DNA of 64,000 bases from CAYJBH01 sp964370765. Lineage in GTDB: Bacteria; Bacillota; Clostridia; Oscillospirales; Ruminococcaceae. This document shows positions 1 through 9,055 of the stretch, in pieces (position 1 is the first letter of the stretch; each line of letters opens with the position of its first letter). Below the pieces are notes generated by a model. The model was not told the DNA's origin. It saw only the letters and a program-made list of their open reading frames with translations, and did no database searches. The position numbers and the translations under genes are program-made. The stretch covers positions 1-64,000 of the forward strand of contig CAYJKW010000005.1 of NCBI GenBank assembly GCA_964370765.1, written 5' to 3'.

Positions 1-30
1 GTTTTCTACCGTTACTTCTTTGATAATCAT
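1..30 (-). CDS. 5' end of an unidentified gene (partial, runs off left edge)
   Basis: Only the first ten codons lie inside the window; they read MIIKEVTVEN on the minus strand from an ATG at 30-28. A GTGGAG ribosome site sits just upstream (about 35-41) and a strong sigma-A-type promoter at 60-88 points into it, so a real gene start is likely. Ten residues are too few to name a product. It is the next gene after acpP in the same direction, so a fatty-acid link is possible but is only inference from position. Confidence 0.5.
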   Translation of the reverse strand, partial: MIIKEVTVEN

Positions 31-59
31 AATTTACTCCACTAAATAGTCACGTGTTT

Positions 60-88
60 ATAATACCTAAAATCTCCGCTCCTGTCAA
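60..88 (-). promoter_or_regulatory. Sigma-A-type promoter for the gene at the left edge
   Basis: On the minus strand the -35 is TTGACA (88-83) and the -10 is TATTAT (65-60), with a 17-bp spacer. It lies between the acpP stop and the ATG at 30, so the left-edge gene has its own start point in addition to possible read-through from acpP. No strong terminator is visible between acpP and this promoter. Confidence 0.7.
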
Positions 89-130
89 GACCAAATCGCA
101 ATAATCGGAATAATATGCAGTTATCTGCCG

Positions 131-361
131 TTAACCGAGATTATCTTCAACAAATTTAACAACATCACCAACAGTTTTAAAGGTGTCGGCTGCATCATCT
201 GGAATCTCTACTGCAAATTCATCTTCAATACTCATTACGATATCGACAACATCTAATGAGTCGGCATCAAAGTCCTCCACTAAACTTGAATCAGCAGTTA
301 TTTTGCTAATGTCTATATCTAACTCGTTGCTGATTATCTCACAAATTTTTTCAAATACCAT
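131..361 (-). CDS. acpP: Acyl carrier protein
   Basis: A 76-residue acidic protein, the usual length for ACP. It carries growing acyl chains as thioesters on a 4'-phosphopantetheine arm during type II fatty acid synthesis in the cytoplasm. The arm attaches to Ser35 in the DADSLD motif (residues 32-37), which is intact, and the four-helix pattern with many Asp/Glu is typical. A GGAGG ribosome site precedes the ATG at good spacing. No fab genes adjoin it inside the window; the unknown gene at the left edge is the next downstream. Identification is secure; which acyl pathway it serves rests on family knowledge. Confidence 0.95.
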   Translation of the reverse strand: MVFEKICEIISNELDIDISKITADSSLVEDFDADSLDVVDIVMSIEDEFAVEIPDDAADTFKTVGDVVKFVEDNLG

Positions 362-414
362 ACTTGTTCCTCCGATATTTGTTTGGAATGTTTTCTTTGC
401 TGTCTCTTACATTC

Positions 415-443
415 AATTTATAGTTTTTTTTATGTTTTGTCAA
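415..443 (-). promoter_or_regulatory. Probable acpP promoter
   Basis: A consensus minus-strand -35, TTGACA, lies at 443-438. Two -10 candidates follow: TAAATT at 420-415 with a 17-bp spacer, or the better-matching TATAAA at 422-417 with a short 15-bp spacer. Either would give a leader of about 50 nt to the acpP ATG. Confidence 0.45.
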
Positions 444-556
444 GCTTTTTTAAAAAAAAATTGAATTGCAACAACAATTTGTGCATCTTGCTGTTGTTTT
501 GTTCGAAAATGCTTTTTAAATTGAACTATATATTAAATAATAATAACGAAAAAGGG

Positions 557-585
557 TTTAAATTCAGTTGTTAATGTGCTATAAT
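557..585 (+). promoter_or_regulatory. Extended -10 promoter for uppP
   Basis: TATAAT at 580-585 is preceded by TG-C, forming an extended -10. The matching -35 at 557-562 is poor (TTTAAA) with a 17-bp spacer, as is common for extended -10 promoters. The leader would be about 95 nt. Confidence 0.55.
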
Positions 586-686
586 AAATTGTTAAGATAA
601 ATATTATGCTCTATTTGCATAGAATTAATAAGGCTGGCAGATGGGCAGCACATAATTATAGGGTTAGTACTAAATAGAGGAGAGCT

Positions 687-1529
687 ATGACTATTGTTGA
701 TGGAATATTACAAGGTATAATACAAGGGTTAACCGAATTCCTGCCTGTTTCCAGTAGCGGTCACCTGGCGCTATATCAACATTTTAGCAGAACAAGCGGT
801 GAGGGTGCATTGTCATTTTCTTTGCTGCTACACCTTGGCACACTTCTTGCAGTTTGTATAGTATTTTACAAAGATATTATTTCCTTGTTTAAAGAGTTGT
901 TTGGTACCATAAAAGATATTTTTACCGGAAAATTCAATGTTAAGAATGCAACACCGGAGCGTAAGTTATTATATCTTTTAGTGATTGCAACATTACCGTT
1001 GTTTGCCTTTGTTCCGTTTATGGGTGTTATAGAGGGCTTTGCTGAGGATTCTAACATTTTTGTAGAGGGTATCTGTTTTCTTATCACTGCATGCCTACTA
1101 TTTTTTGCCTCCAAAGAAAGAAAGGGCGAGATTGATTCTGCAAAAGCAACATATAAAAGTGCAGTAGTTGTCGGCCTTGCACAGGTGCTTGCGCTATTTC
1201 CCGGTGTTTCGCGAAGCGGTTCTACCATGTCAGGTGGTTTGTTAAATGGCTATAAGAAAAGCTATGCAGTTAAGTTTTCATTTTTAATGGGGATACCTGC
1301 GATACTGGGTGGTGCAATACTTGATGCAGTTGATATGGTTGGACAGGAAGTACCTTTTGATACACTGCCGGCTATTGTAGGGTTTTTAACCGCCTTAGTT
1401 GTTGGTATAGCTAGCATTAAATTGCTACAATATGTACTTAAAAGTGATAAGCTCGTAATCTTTGCATACTATACATTGGCGCTTGGCGTGATTGTAATTG
1501 GATACAGCATTATTTCATTTATAGCATAA
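687..1529 (+). CDS. uppP: Undecaprenyl-diphosphatase
   Basis: A 280-residue membrane protein of the UppP/BacA family. It removes a phosphate from undecaprenyl diphosphate at the outer face of the membrane so that the lipid carrier for peptidoglycan and other wall polymers can be reused; the family is linked to bacitracin tolerance. Both signature motifs are present: GLTEFLPVSSSGH at residues 14-26, with Glu17 and His26, and PGVSRSGST starting at Pro172, with Arg176. The rest is a series of hydrophobic segments and the length is normal. GAGGAGAG precedes the ATG. The next gene, ftsK, starts 31 bp downstream with no terminator between, so they are probably co-transcribed. Confidence 0.95.
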   Translation: MTIVDGILQGIIQGLTEFLPVSSSGHLALYQHFSRTSGEGALSFSLLLHLGTLLAVCIVFYKDIISLFKELFGTIKDIFTGKFNVKNATPERKLLYLLVIATLPLFAFVPFMGVIEGFAEDSNIFVEGICFLITACLLFFASKERKGEIDSAKATYKSAVVVGLAQVLALFPGVSRSGSTMSGGLLNGYKKSYAVKFSFLMGIPAILGGAILDAVDMVGQEVPFDTLPAIVGFLTALVVGIASIKLLQYVLKSDKLVIFAYYTLALGVIVIGYSIISFIA

Positions 1530-1560
1530 ATTTAGATAGATAAATTAACGGTAGGATACA

Positions 1561-4053
1561 ATGGCAACAAAAAGAAGTACAGCAACAAGGAGCAAAACAA
1601 CAAAGAAACCGGAGCCGATAAATCCGATATTATTAAGCATATTATTATTTGGAATCGGCATACTTTTAATAGTTCTTTGCTTTGTGGATGGATCCCCAAT
1701 TTGGAACGGGTTAAAGGAATTTTATTTTTTAATAATGGGTTATGGTGGCTACATTGTTGGACTACTATTGATTTATCTTGCAGTACTTGCCGGCATGGAG
1801 CAACCGCTTACCTCAAAAGCAATTGTTTCGGCAGTTGTTACAGTGCTTATCTCCTCCGTCTTTTTTGTTTTTTCTGACATCGAAATAGCCGGCATGAAAC
1901 TTTCTGATACACTTCAATTGTTGACTGATTTAGGCAAGGATGGCGAAGGTGGCGGACTTGTTGTTGCACTTTTAGGGCTACCACTTGTCTACATACTGGG
2001 TCGACCTGTTGCAAACATCATACTTATACTTATGGTTATAATATTTGTAATGATGTTAACCGGAATAACGCCCTACGATATTTTTGTTTTTTGCCGTCGC
2101 TCAATTCGCAACTTTATTGTTGCATGGACAGGACCTGCAAAAGTTAAACCTGCCGTTAAAAGGCAACCACCTGCACCAAAATCAGTGCCGGAAAATGTGA
2201 AAAAGCATAAAATAAACCTTGATCTACCGGTTGGTGATGACATTAAGGAGCAACCCGGTGAGGCAGAACCCCCGTTTACTCCAGACCCTACGATAGTGGA
2301 AACAGGGTTTATCAGAATGTCTGCAAATATTGCCGAGCAGGATAAGTTGCAAGACGCTGCCGCTAAAGAGGTAGATGAGCCGATAATCCCTATGACCGAA
2401 CTTGCAACGCAGTCATTTAAAAAATCTACTGATTATATAATAAGCAGTGATAAAACTACTACGCCGGTAGCAGAAGGGGTAGAGCCGATAGAAAAATTAA
2501 TAGAAAAAGCAGTTACAAAAAGATTGGAGACTACAAATGTTGCGGTGAGTGAGCCGCTTGTAATAGACGAGCCTACACTTATTGGCTACGAACTACCGAC
2601 CCCTGAGATGTTTGAACCACAGAAAGTGGTGTCGGAGGAGGGTGCACAGCTGGAGATGCGCACAACGGCAGATTTGCTTGTAAATACCCTAAAAAGTTTT
2701 GGTGTAGAAACCAAGATGATGGACATTAGTCGTGGTCCTACCTTAACACGGTATGAGTTACAGCCGCTTGCCGGAGTTAAGATAAGCAAGATAACAGCAT
2801 TATCGGATGATATTGCGCTAAACCTTGCTACCGCCGGAGTACGTATAGAAGCGCCTATTCCTAATAAGGCGGCGGTAGGAATAGAGGTGCCGAATAAAAC
2901 AGTTGTGCCGGTAGGTATCAGAAGCGTACTGGAGAGCAGAGAGTTTAACTCCTCGGAATCACCGATTACGATTGCACTGGGCAAGGATATTGCAGGGCAG
3001 GTGCAGGTTGCCGATCTTACAAGGATGCCACATCTACTTATTGCCGGTTCTACCGGTAGCGGAAAATCTGTTTGTATTAATAGCTGTATAATTAGTTTTT
3101 TATGTAAAGCATCACCGGATAGGCTTAGATTAATTCTTATCGATCCAAAGGTGGTGGAGCTTGCCGATTATAACGGAATACCACACCTTTTGATGCCGGT
3201 GGTGACCGAGCCAAGAAAAGCTGCGGGTGCACTGGGTGCGGCAGTTGCTGAAATGGAGCGTCGCTATCGTGCTTTTGCCGAAAATAATGTGCGTGATATA
3301 CGTAGTTTTAATAAGCTTGCAAAACAAAAAACTGAACTGGAAAACATGCCCTACATCGCAATTATTATAGATGAGCTTGCCGACCTTATGATGGTATCGG
3401 GTAAGGAGGTTGAGGACTATATCTGTCGTATTGCACAGAAGGCAAGAGCGGCCGGAATGCATCTTATTGTTGCTACACAGCGTCCGTCAGTAGATGTTAT
3501 TACCGGATTGATTAAGGCAAATATCCCTTCAAGAATAGCCTTTGCGGTTTCCAGTCAGGTAGATAGTCGTACTATCTTGGACGGGGGTGGTGCCGAGAAG
3601 TTGCTTGGTAGTGGTGATATGCTGTATATGCCGGTAGGTGCGGGTAAGCCACTTCGTATACAGGGCAACTATGTTAAGGATAGCGAGATAAGCAAGGTGC
3701 TTAAGTTTGTAAAACAACAAAAAACAGCTGAATATGATGAGGAACTTATCGAGAGTGCTGAGAAGATAGCCGCAGCCGAGCCTAGCAAGGGTGGTAAGAA
3801 TTCCGGTGCAAACTCGGGCGATTCGGCTGGAGATGTGGACGTGATGTTTTGGGATGCGGCTGAGGCAGTGTTAGATGCCGGAATGGCATCAACATCATTA
3901 CTTCAACGCCGACTTAAGCTTGGTTATGCAAGGGCTGCAAGAATTATGGACGAGCTGGAAGCTGCAGGATTTATAGGCCAATATGAGGGTGCAAAGCCCC
4001 GTACTGTGCTTATTAGCAGGGAACAGCTACTTGAAAGAAAGTTATCAAATTAA
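1561..4053 (+). CDS. ftsK: DNA translocase FtsK/SpoIIIE
   Basis: An 830-residue hexameric, ATP-driven DNA pump that clears chromosomal DNA from the division septum. Hydrophobic membrane segments occupy about residues 21-170, followed by a Pro/Lys/Glu-rich linker to about 370 and then the FtsK motor. The Walker A motif is GSTGSGKS at 496-503 (Lys502), and the Walker B region IIIDELADLM starts at 601. The C-terminal winged-helix gamma domain, about 762-825, reads DNA polarity sequences. Length falls between SpoIIIE and longer FtsK proteins. Whether it works in sporulation or vegetative division cannot be told from sequence. Its stop overlaps the next start (TAATG). Confidence 0.95.
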   Translation: MATKRSTATRSKTTKKPEPINPILLSILLFGIGILLIVLCFVDGSPIWNGLKEFYFLIMGYGGYIVGLLLIYLAVLAGMEQPLTSKAIVSAVVTVLISSVFFVFSDIEIAGMKLSDTLQLLTDLGKDGEGGGLVVALLGLPLVYILGRPVANIILILMVIIFVMMLTGITPYDIFVFCRRSIRNFIVAWTGPAKVKPAVKRQPPAPKSVPENVKKHKINLDLPVGDDIKEQPGEAEPPFTPDPTIVETGFIRMSANIAEQDKLQDAAAKEVDEPIIPMTELATQSFKKSTDYIISSDKTTTPVAEGVEPIEKLIEKAVTKRLETTNVAVSEPLVIDEPTLIGYELPTPEMFEPQKVVSEEGAQLEMRTTADLLVNTLKSFGVETKMMDISRGPTLTRYELQPLAGVKISKITALSDDIALNLATAGVRIEAPIPNKAAVGIEVPNKTVVPVGIRSVLESREFNSSESPITIALGKDIAGQVQVADLTRMPHLLIAGSTGSGKSVCINSCIISFLCKASPDRLRLILIDPKVVELADYNGIPHLLMPVVTEPRKAAGALGAAVAEMERRYRAFAENNVRDIRSFNKLAKQKTELENMPYIAIIIDELADLMMVSGKEVEDYICRIAQKARAAGMHLIVATQRPSVDVITGLIKANIPSRIAFAVSSQVDSRTILDGGGAEKLLGSGDMLYMPVGAGKPLRIQGNYVKDSEISKVLKFVKQQKTAEYDEELIESAEKIAAAEPSKGGKNSGANSGDSAGDVDVMFWDAAEAVLDAGMASTSLLQRRLKLGYARAARIMDELEAAGFIGQYEGAKPRTVLISREQLLERKLSN

Positions 4054-5762
4054 TGGATGGTTTTTTACCGATTAGCTTTGAAGAGCTACAGGCAGAGGGT
4101 AAGCATTATGCCGACTTTGTTTATGTGACAGGGGATGCCTATGTGGATCACCCAAGCTTTGGTGCGGCAATAATAAGCCGACTACTACAGAGTATGGGCT
4201 TTACCGTTGCAATACTTGCTCAACCCAACTTTAAAAATGAAGAGGATTTTAAAAGATTTCGACGTCCTCGCCATGCATTTCTAATCAGTAGCGGTAATAT
4301 TGACAGTATGGTCTGCCACTATACCGCCGCAAAAAAACGCCGCAGTAGCGATGTGTACTCACCGGATCAAAAGGCAGGACTAAGGCCTGATAGGGCAGTT
4401 ACTGTCTACTCTAAGCTTGCTAAAAAAGCCTATCCGGATGTACCGGTTATTATCGGTGGCCTTGAGGCAAGCCTTAGAAGGTTTGCCCACTATGACTATT
4501 GGGCTGATAGGGTGATGCCCAGTGTGTTAGAGGAGTCCGGTGCCGATCTGTTGCTTTATGGTATGGGAGAGCGTGCTATTACCGAGATAGGCAAAAGATT
4601 TGCAGCAAGGCAAACGATAGAGCAGATGACCGATATAGCGGGTAGTTGTTACATGCATAGAAAAGGCGTGGAACTACCAAAAGGTGCAAAGCATATCGCA
4701 TCATTTGAAAAGGTTACAAGCGATGCAACAGAGCATATGAAAGCTGCAATAATACAGCAACAAAACACCGATGCACTAAATGCACAACCACTTATACAAA
4801 AACAAAAAGGTGCTACTCTTGTACAAAATATTCCGGCAGAACCGCTAAACACAAGAGAATTAGATGAAATTTATGACCTGCCATTTACAAGAAAGGTACA
4901 CCCCGTATATGATACAATGGGCGGTGTAAAAGCTATAGAAGAGGTGCAGTTTTCTATTATTCACAATAGGGGTTGTTTTGGAGGCTGTAACTTCTGTGCC
5001 CTTACAATGCACCAAGGTAGGAGGGTTACCTCGCGTAGTCATGAAAGCGTTTTAAAAGAGGCAAGGCTTATAACTGAAATGCCTACATTTAAGGGGTACA
5101 TTCATGATGTAGGAGGTCCTACAGCAAACTTTAGACAGGCGGCGTGTAAAAAACAACAAAAACATGGAGTATGTAAGGATAAACAGTGCCTGTTTCCAAG
5201 GCCATGTCCACAATTGATTGCAGATCATAGCGACTATGCAAAGTTATTATCGGAAATCACAAGTCTACCTAAGGTTAAAAAGGTGTTTGTACGTAGTGGA
5301 ATAAGGTATGATTACCTTTTAGCCGACCCAAATCCTGATTTTATGAATCAGCTTATCAAAAACCACGTTAGCGGACAGCTAAAGGTTGCACCGGAACATA
5401 CTGAATCGGCAACACTTAGGTTTATGGGTAAGCCGGATGTATCAATATTTGATAAATTTAGGAAGCTATATGCTAACCGGTCTAAAAAATCTGGCAAAGA
5501 ACAATATCTTGTTCCCTATCTAATGAGTAGCCATCCGGGATGTACATTAAAAGATGCAAGGGCTATGGCCGGTTACCTTACAAGAAACAGGTTGCATCCG
5601 GAGCAGGTGCAAGATTTTTACCCTACCCCGGGAACTATATCTACCGCAATGTTTTATACAGGACTTGATTATCGAACCTTAAAGCCAATTTATGTTGCGA
5701 AAAAGCCGTCCGAGAAGGCAGCACAACGCACCCTTTTAAAGCCTTTTTACAAAAAAAGATAA
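4053..5762 (+). CDS. YgiQ-family radical SAM protein
   Basis: A 569-residue protein of the YgiQ (UPF0313) family. The radical SAM cluster motif CFGGCNFC is present, with Cys308, Cys312 and Cys315 in CxxxCxxC spacing. The family also has an N-terminal domain (about 1-250) and a Cys-rich insertion after the barrel motif; here several more cysteines fall in about residues 365-390, which may hold a second metal site. The substrate of the family is not established, so no reaction is assigned. It overlaps the ftsK stop by one base, suggesting translational coupling. It is a common stand-alone housekeeping gene and nothing here suggests a link to peptide modification. Confidence 0.88.
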   Translation: MDGFLPISFEELQAEGKHYADFVYVTGDAYVDHPSFGAAIISRLLQSMGFTVAILAQPNFKNEEDFKRFRRPRHAFLISSGNIDSMVCHYTAAKKRRSSDVYSPDQKAGLRPDRAVTVYSKLAKKAYPDVPVIIGGLEASLRRFAHYDYWADRVMPSVLEESGADLLLYGMGERAITEIGKRFAARQTIEQMTDIAGSCYMHRKGVELPKGAKHIASFEKVTSDATEHMKAAIIQQQNTDALNAQPLIQKQKGATLVQNIPAEPLNTRELDEIYDLPFTRKVHPVYDTMGGVKAIEEVQFSIIHNRGCFGGCNFCALTMHQGRRVTSRSHESVLKEARLITEMPTFKGYIHDVGGPTANFRQAACKKQQKHGVCKDKQCLFPRPCPQLIADHSDYAKLLSEITSLPKVKKVFVRSGIRYDYLLADPNPDFMNQLIKNHVSGQLKVAPEHTESATLRFMGKPDVSIFDKFRKLYANRSKKSGKEQYLVPYLMSSHPGCTLKDARAMAGYLTRNRLHPEQVQDFYPTPGTISTAMFYTGLDYRTLKPIYVAKKPSEKAAQRTLLKPFYKKR

Positions 5763-5767
5763 ATAAC

Positions 5768-5795
5768 TTGACATTATCTGTGATATAGCTATAAT
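5768..5795 (+). promoter_or_regulatory. Strong promoter for the ComFB-like gene
   Basis: TTGACA (5768-5773), a 16-bp spacer and TATAAT (5790-5795): both hexamers match the sigma-A consensus exactly. It begins six bases after the ygiQ-type stop, giving the small downstream gene a short leader of about 25 nt. Confidence 0.8.
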
Positions 5796-5826
5796 ATATG
5801 TATATACAATTAGATGAGGTATTAAC

Positions 5827-6114
5827 TTGATTAGAAATTATATGGAGCACCTTGTTAACTTTTACTTTGCCGATGTATTGGAAAGTAGTGATAAGTTTGA
5901 CGATGTATGCAGATGTGAAAAATGCGCAGACGATATTCGTGCAAGGGCATTAAATGAACTTCGCCCATACTATGTAACAAGCAAAAGAGGTGAAATATTT
6001 GCCGAGTATGCCAATCTGCAATCCCAGTATAAGGCTGATGTGTTCGGTGCACTTGCAAGGGCTATTACCTTTGTGTCCGAGCGTAGAAATTGTGAAGGCA
6101 TGGGTTACGAATAG
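5827..6114 (+). CDS. ComFB-like protein
   Basis: A 95-residue protein resembling the late competence protein ComFB: an N-terminal NYMEHLV helix, the VCRCEKCADDI segment with Cys28, Cys30 and Cys33, and a following ALNELRPYYVTSKRGE segment. A further Cys sits near the C-terminus, so metal binding is plausible. The molecular function of this protein type is not firmly known, and other com genes are absent here. The start is TTG: GAGG at 5816-5819 is seven bases upstream, and an ATG start five codons on would cut the conserved NYM segment. It overlaps the convergent downstream gene by 10 bp. Confidence 0.75.
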   Translation: MIRNYMEHLVNFYFADVLESSDKFDDVCRCEKCADDIRARALNELRPYYVTSKRGEIFAEYANLQSQYKADVFGALARAITFVSERRNCEGMGYE

Positions 6115-7178
6115 ATGTCTGAACGCACCTTTTCATAAAGTTTATCGACCCCTTTAAAGTCCATGGCTTTAACATAGAACTCTTCCATAAGATCATGCAC
6201 AGCTTTTGCGTTTTTAAGCATAGCCTCTGCCTGTAAAAGAAGTTCTGTTACTATAGATCTATTAAATTTTAGTCGTTTTTTTCTTTCCTTTAGTTTTTCG
6301 GGAAGAACAAAGCGGCTACTTTTTATTACCTCAACCTCTCCATAATCAAAATTAAGATACCGATTTCTTGTTACTACTGCAAGTGATAAAGACGGTATTA
6401 TTATATGATCTAGTTTTTCGTATGGGAACATAGGGCAGTAACAGCTGTATATTTCGTAACCCTTTGCAAGAGCGTCTTCTCTAAAGCTTGAAAGGATTTG
6501 CTTTCCTATAAACCCGATATCATCATCAATTACAACTATGCTCTGCGCCATCTTTTTTATCGTATCGCCATAGAAAACAATACCTTTTGGTGTAATGGCG
6601 GATAATAGGCGATGGTGTTCCTTTCCTTTTTGCGGGTGAGTAACCTTTAGTTTATTAGCGGCAAACCTTTTGCAAAACCCGTCAAGTTTTGCCCTGTTTA
6701 CACAAAAGGAAAAAACCCTCATGCTGTCCTGCAACAAAGTTCCTGCAGATGTAATATATCTTGTAGCTCTATCGTGATAACAGCTGTTTTTATCAAAAAG
6801 ATCTACAATGTTGTCACGATTATTACTGAGATAAATATCATCTAACAGATGAAAGAGTGATAGAACTTTTTCTACCGCAACCGGATATCTCGGATCTACT
6901 ATATGTGGTGCAGTAGCATCGATAATAGCGAAGTTCTTTTCATGGCAGACAACCCCGTCTAATGAATCAGGGTCGGAACTACAATGAATATTTTCAACGG
7001 TGTATCCTTGTGCATCTAGATCGCTTGATAATTTTCGCATAAGTCCGGACTTCCCACAACCCGGTCCCGCTTTTATCAATGTAGGACTAAGTCCTGCATC
7101 AATATCACAGAGTCTTGAGAAATAACCTGCAAAGCCGCCGGGCGAACCGGCACCTAGATAAAAATCCAGTATAGACAT
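6105..7178 (-). CDS. P-loop ATPase of the PRK06851-like family, two-lobed
   Basis: A 357-residue protein with a clear Walker A motif, AGPGCGKSG at about 37-45 (Lys43, Ser44), followed by HCSSDPDSLDGVV and AIIDATAPHIVDP. These match a Clostridia family of uncharacterised nucleotide-binding proteins. The second half repeats the fold: GYEIYSCYCPMFPYEKLDHIIIP at about 240-262 parallels GYTVENIHCSSDPDSLDGVV at 58-77. The P-loop expected near 217-227 is decayed (DDDIGFIGKQ), keeping only Gly225-Lys226. AGGAGG sits upstream of the ATG. It is convergent with and overlaps the ComFB-like gene by 10 bp. No function is assigned. Confidence 0.7.
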   Translation of the reverse strand: MSILDFYLGAGSPGGFAGYFSRLCDIDAGLSPTLIKAGPGCGKSGLMRKLSSDLDAQGYTVENIHCSSDPDSLDGVVCHEKNFAIIDATAPHIVDPRYPVAVEKVLSLFHLLDDIYLSNNRDNIVDLFDKNSCYHDRATRYITSAGTLLQDSMRVFSFCVNRAKLDGFCKRFAANKLKVTHPQKGKEHHRLLSAITPKGIVFYGDTIKKMAQSIVVIDDDIGFIGKQILSSFREDALAKGYEIYSCYCPMFPYEKLDHIIIPSLSLAVVTRNRYLNFDYGEVEVIKSSRFVLPEKLKERKKRLKFNRSIVTELLLQAEAMLKNAKAVHDLMEEFYVKAMDFKGVDKLYEKVRSDIYS

Positions 7179-7305
7179 AATAACCTCCTAAAATTAACCT
7201 GTGCTATACTATGTAGCGGTTTAAAATTTTGTGAATAGTTTCAAAACATTCATCACTTTTTCTGCAGTAATAGCTACAATTTTTTGGGTTTTTCTTGTAA
7301 AACAC

Positions 7306-7334
7306 TTGAACCTTCGCACTAAATATGGTATCTT
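7306..7334 (+). promoter_or_regulatory. Promoter of the ilv-leu operon
   Basis: TTGAAC (7306-7311), a 17-bp spacer and TATCTT (7329-7334). The leader to the ilvB ATG would be only about 30 nt, with AGGAGG at 7356-7361. That leaves no room for a T-box or a leader-peptide attenuator between this promoter and the gene, so control is more likely by a DNA-binding protein. Confidence 0.65.
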
Positions 7335-7369
7335 TATTATACCTATAAGTTAAACAGGAGGTATTTACT

Positions 7370-9046
7370 ATGGCAAAACTAACGGGTGCACAGATTGTGT
7401 GCGAATGTCTACTGGAGAATTCGGTAGATACCGTTTTTGGATACCCGGGTGGAAGCGTTATAATGCTCTATGACGCCCTGTACGATTACAGCGATAAGAT
7501 CGAACATATCCTAACAGCCCATGAGCAGGGCGCATCCCATGCAGCAGATGGATATTCACGCACAAGTGGCAAGACAGGGGTATGTATTGCTACCTCCGGC
7601 CCTGGTGCGACTAACCTTGTTACCGGGCTTGCTACGGCATTTATGGATTCTATCCCGATGGTTGCTATTACCGGTAACGTTGCTAAAGCACAGCTGGGTA
7701 AAGACACATTTCAGGAGATAGATATTTTCGGAATAACTATGCCGGTCACAAAGCATAACTTTGTGGTTAAAGATATTTCTGAGCTGGCAGATGTTATTCG
7801 CAAAGCCTTTAAAATTGCATCAAGCGGACGTAAAGGTCCGGTGTTGATTGATATTTTAAAGGATGTATTTACTGCAACTATAGATTTTACACCTACAAAA
7901 CCAGAGGTTGCAAGCCCCTTTGTAGGCGCAGACTTTGATCGTCAGATAGCCGATGCGGCTGAGATGATAAAAGCGTCAGAAAAGCCTATAATTTTTGCAG
8001 GCGGTGGTGTAATCTCTGCCGATGCATCGCAAGAATTATATGACTTTGCAAAAAGAATCTCTGCCCCTGTATCGTTGTCCCTTATGGGGATGGGAGCGTT
8101 CCCCGCAACCGAGCCGGAGTTTATTGGTATGCTTGGAATGCATGGAACAAGAACCTCTTCTCAGACTGTATTTGCAACCGACCTACTAATTGCAATAGGT
8201 GCCAGATTTTCTGATCGTGTTATCTGTAACGCAAAATCATTTGCACCTAATGCAAAGATTATACATATTGATCTCGATCGCAGTGAGATAAATAAAAACA
8301 TTGCTGCAACCGTATCGGTAGAGGCTGATGTTAAGGTAGCATTAAAAAAACTATGTGAGGTTGTGCCGTTCCGATCACGTGATAACTGGTTAGAGCAGAT
8401 TGCTACCTGGAAAAAGAAATATGCAAAGCCGGAACTTGAGGATAAACTGTGCTCCCCTCAATATGTGATAGAGTGTGTAAGTAAGCTGGTAAACGAGGAT
8501 GACATTGTTGTTACCGATGTAGGTCAGCACCAGATGTGGGCTGCACAGTACTATCCAGTTTGCCAACCCAGAACATTTGTATCCAGTGGTGGTCTTGGAA
8601 CGATGGGCTTTGGTCTTGGTGCCGCAATAGGTGCAACATTCTCAAAACCGGATAAGCAGATTGTATTGTTTACCGGAGACGGAAGTTTTGCCATGAATCT
8701 AAACGAGCTTATGACGGCTGCAAAGCATGATTGCAATATAGTTATTGTTCTGCTTAATAATGGGGTACTGGGAATGGTTCGCCAATGGCAGAAAGCATTA
8801 CTAAACAAACGATACAGCGTTACAACACACGGAAGATCCATCGACTACATGAAACTTGCCGAGGCATTCGGTGCAAAAGGCTTTAAGATAAATCACCACG
8901 ATGAAGTTATGCCGGTGCTATGCAGTGCCTTTAAGGAAAAAGGACCTGTGCTTGTTGATGTTACGATAGATCTCGACGTTAATGTTCTACCTATGGTTGC
9001 ACCCGGCAACAGCTTTGACCAACAGATATTTCATATAGATAATTAG
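7370..9046 (+). CDS. ilvB: Acetolactate synthase, large catalytic subunit
   Basis: A 558-residue thiamine-diphosphate enzyme. It condenses two pyruvates to 2-acetolactate (valine/leucine route) or pyruvate with 2-oxobutyrate to acetohydroxybutyrate (isoleucine route). The N-terminal PYR domain has the catalytic Glu52 in AHEQGASHAADGY, a central FAD-binding-type domain follows, and the C-terminal PP domain has the ThDP/Mg motif GDGSFAMN starting at Gly436 and ending LLNN. Length is normal. It is the first gene of an eight-gene operon and is followed nine bases later by its regulatory subunit, which supports the biosynthetic rather than the catabolic (AlsS) form. Confidence 0.95.
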   Translation: MAKLTGAQIVCECLLENSVDTVFGYPGGSVIMLYDALYDYSDKIEHILTAHEQGASHAADGYSRTSGKTGVCIATSGPGATNLVTGLATAFMDSIPMVAITGNVAKAQLGKDTFQEIDIFGITMPVTKHNFVVKDISELADVIRKAFKIASSGRKGPVLIDILKDVFTATIDFTPTKPEVASPFVGADFDRQIADAAEMIKASEKPIIFAGGGVISADASQELYDFAKRISAPVSLSLMGMGAFPATEPEFIGMLGMHGTRTSSQTVFATDLLIAIGARFSDRVICNAKSFAPNAKIIHIDLDRSEINKNIAATVSVEADVKVALKKLCEVVPFRSRDNWLEQIATWKKKYAKPELEDKLCSPQYVIECVSKLVNEDDIVVTDVGQHQMWAAQYYPVCQPRTFVSSGGLGTMGFGLGAAIGATFSKPDKQIVLFTGDGSFAMNLNELMTAAKHDCNIVIVLLNNGVLGMVRQWQKALLNKRYSVTTHGRSIDYMKLAEAFGAKGFKINHHDEVMPVLCSAFKEKGPVLVDVTIDLDVNVLPMVAPGNSFDQQIFHIDN

Positions 9047-9055
9047 GGAGGGAAG

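Larger units (their letters stand above)
362..686. other. Divergent intergenic region between acpP and uppP
   Basis: This 325-bp AT-rich stretch holds the acpP promoter on the minus strand and the uppP promoter on the plus strand. I see no credible gene, no RNA structure I can name and no terminator. A 10-bp palindrome TTAGTACTAA lies at 664-673 just before the uppP ribosome site; it resembles two abutted half-sites but is too short to assign to a regulator. Confidence 0.6.

Noticed and set aside
664..673. FapR-like palindrome TTAGTACTAA before uppP
   Set aside because: The known site is longer with a central spacer; a 10-bp palindrome next to a wall-lipid gene is not enough.
4053..5762. YgiQ-type radical SAM gene as the modifying enzyme for the small peptide
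   Set aside because: It is a conserved housekeeping family and lies about 47 kb away.
7179..7369. A CodY-like box (AATTTTGTGAATAGT at 7225-7239) upstream of ilvB
   Set aside because: Three mismatches to the consensus in AT-rich DNA and about 70 bp from the promoter; too weak to call.
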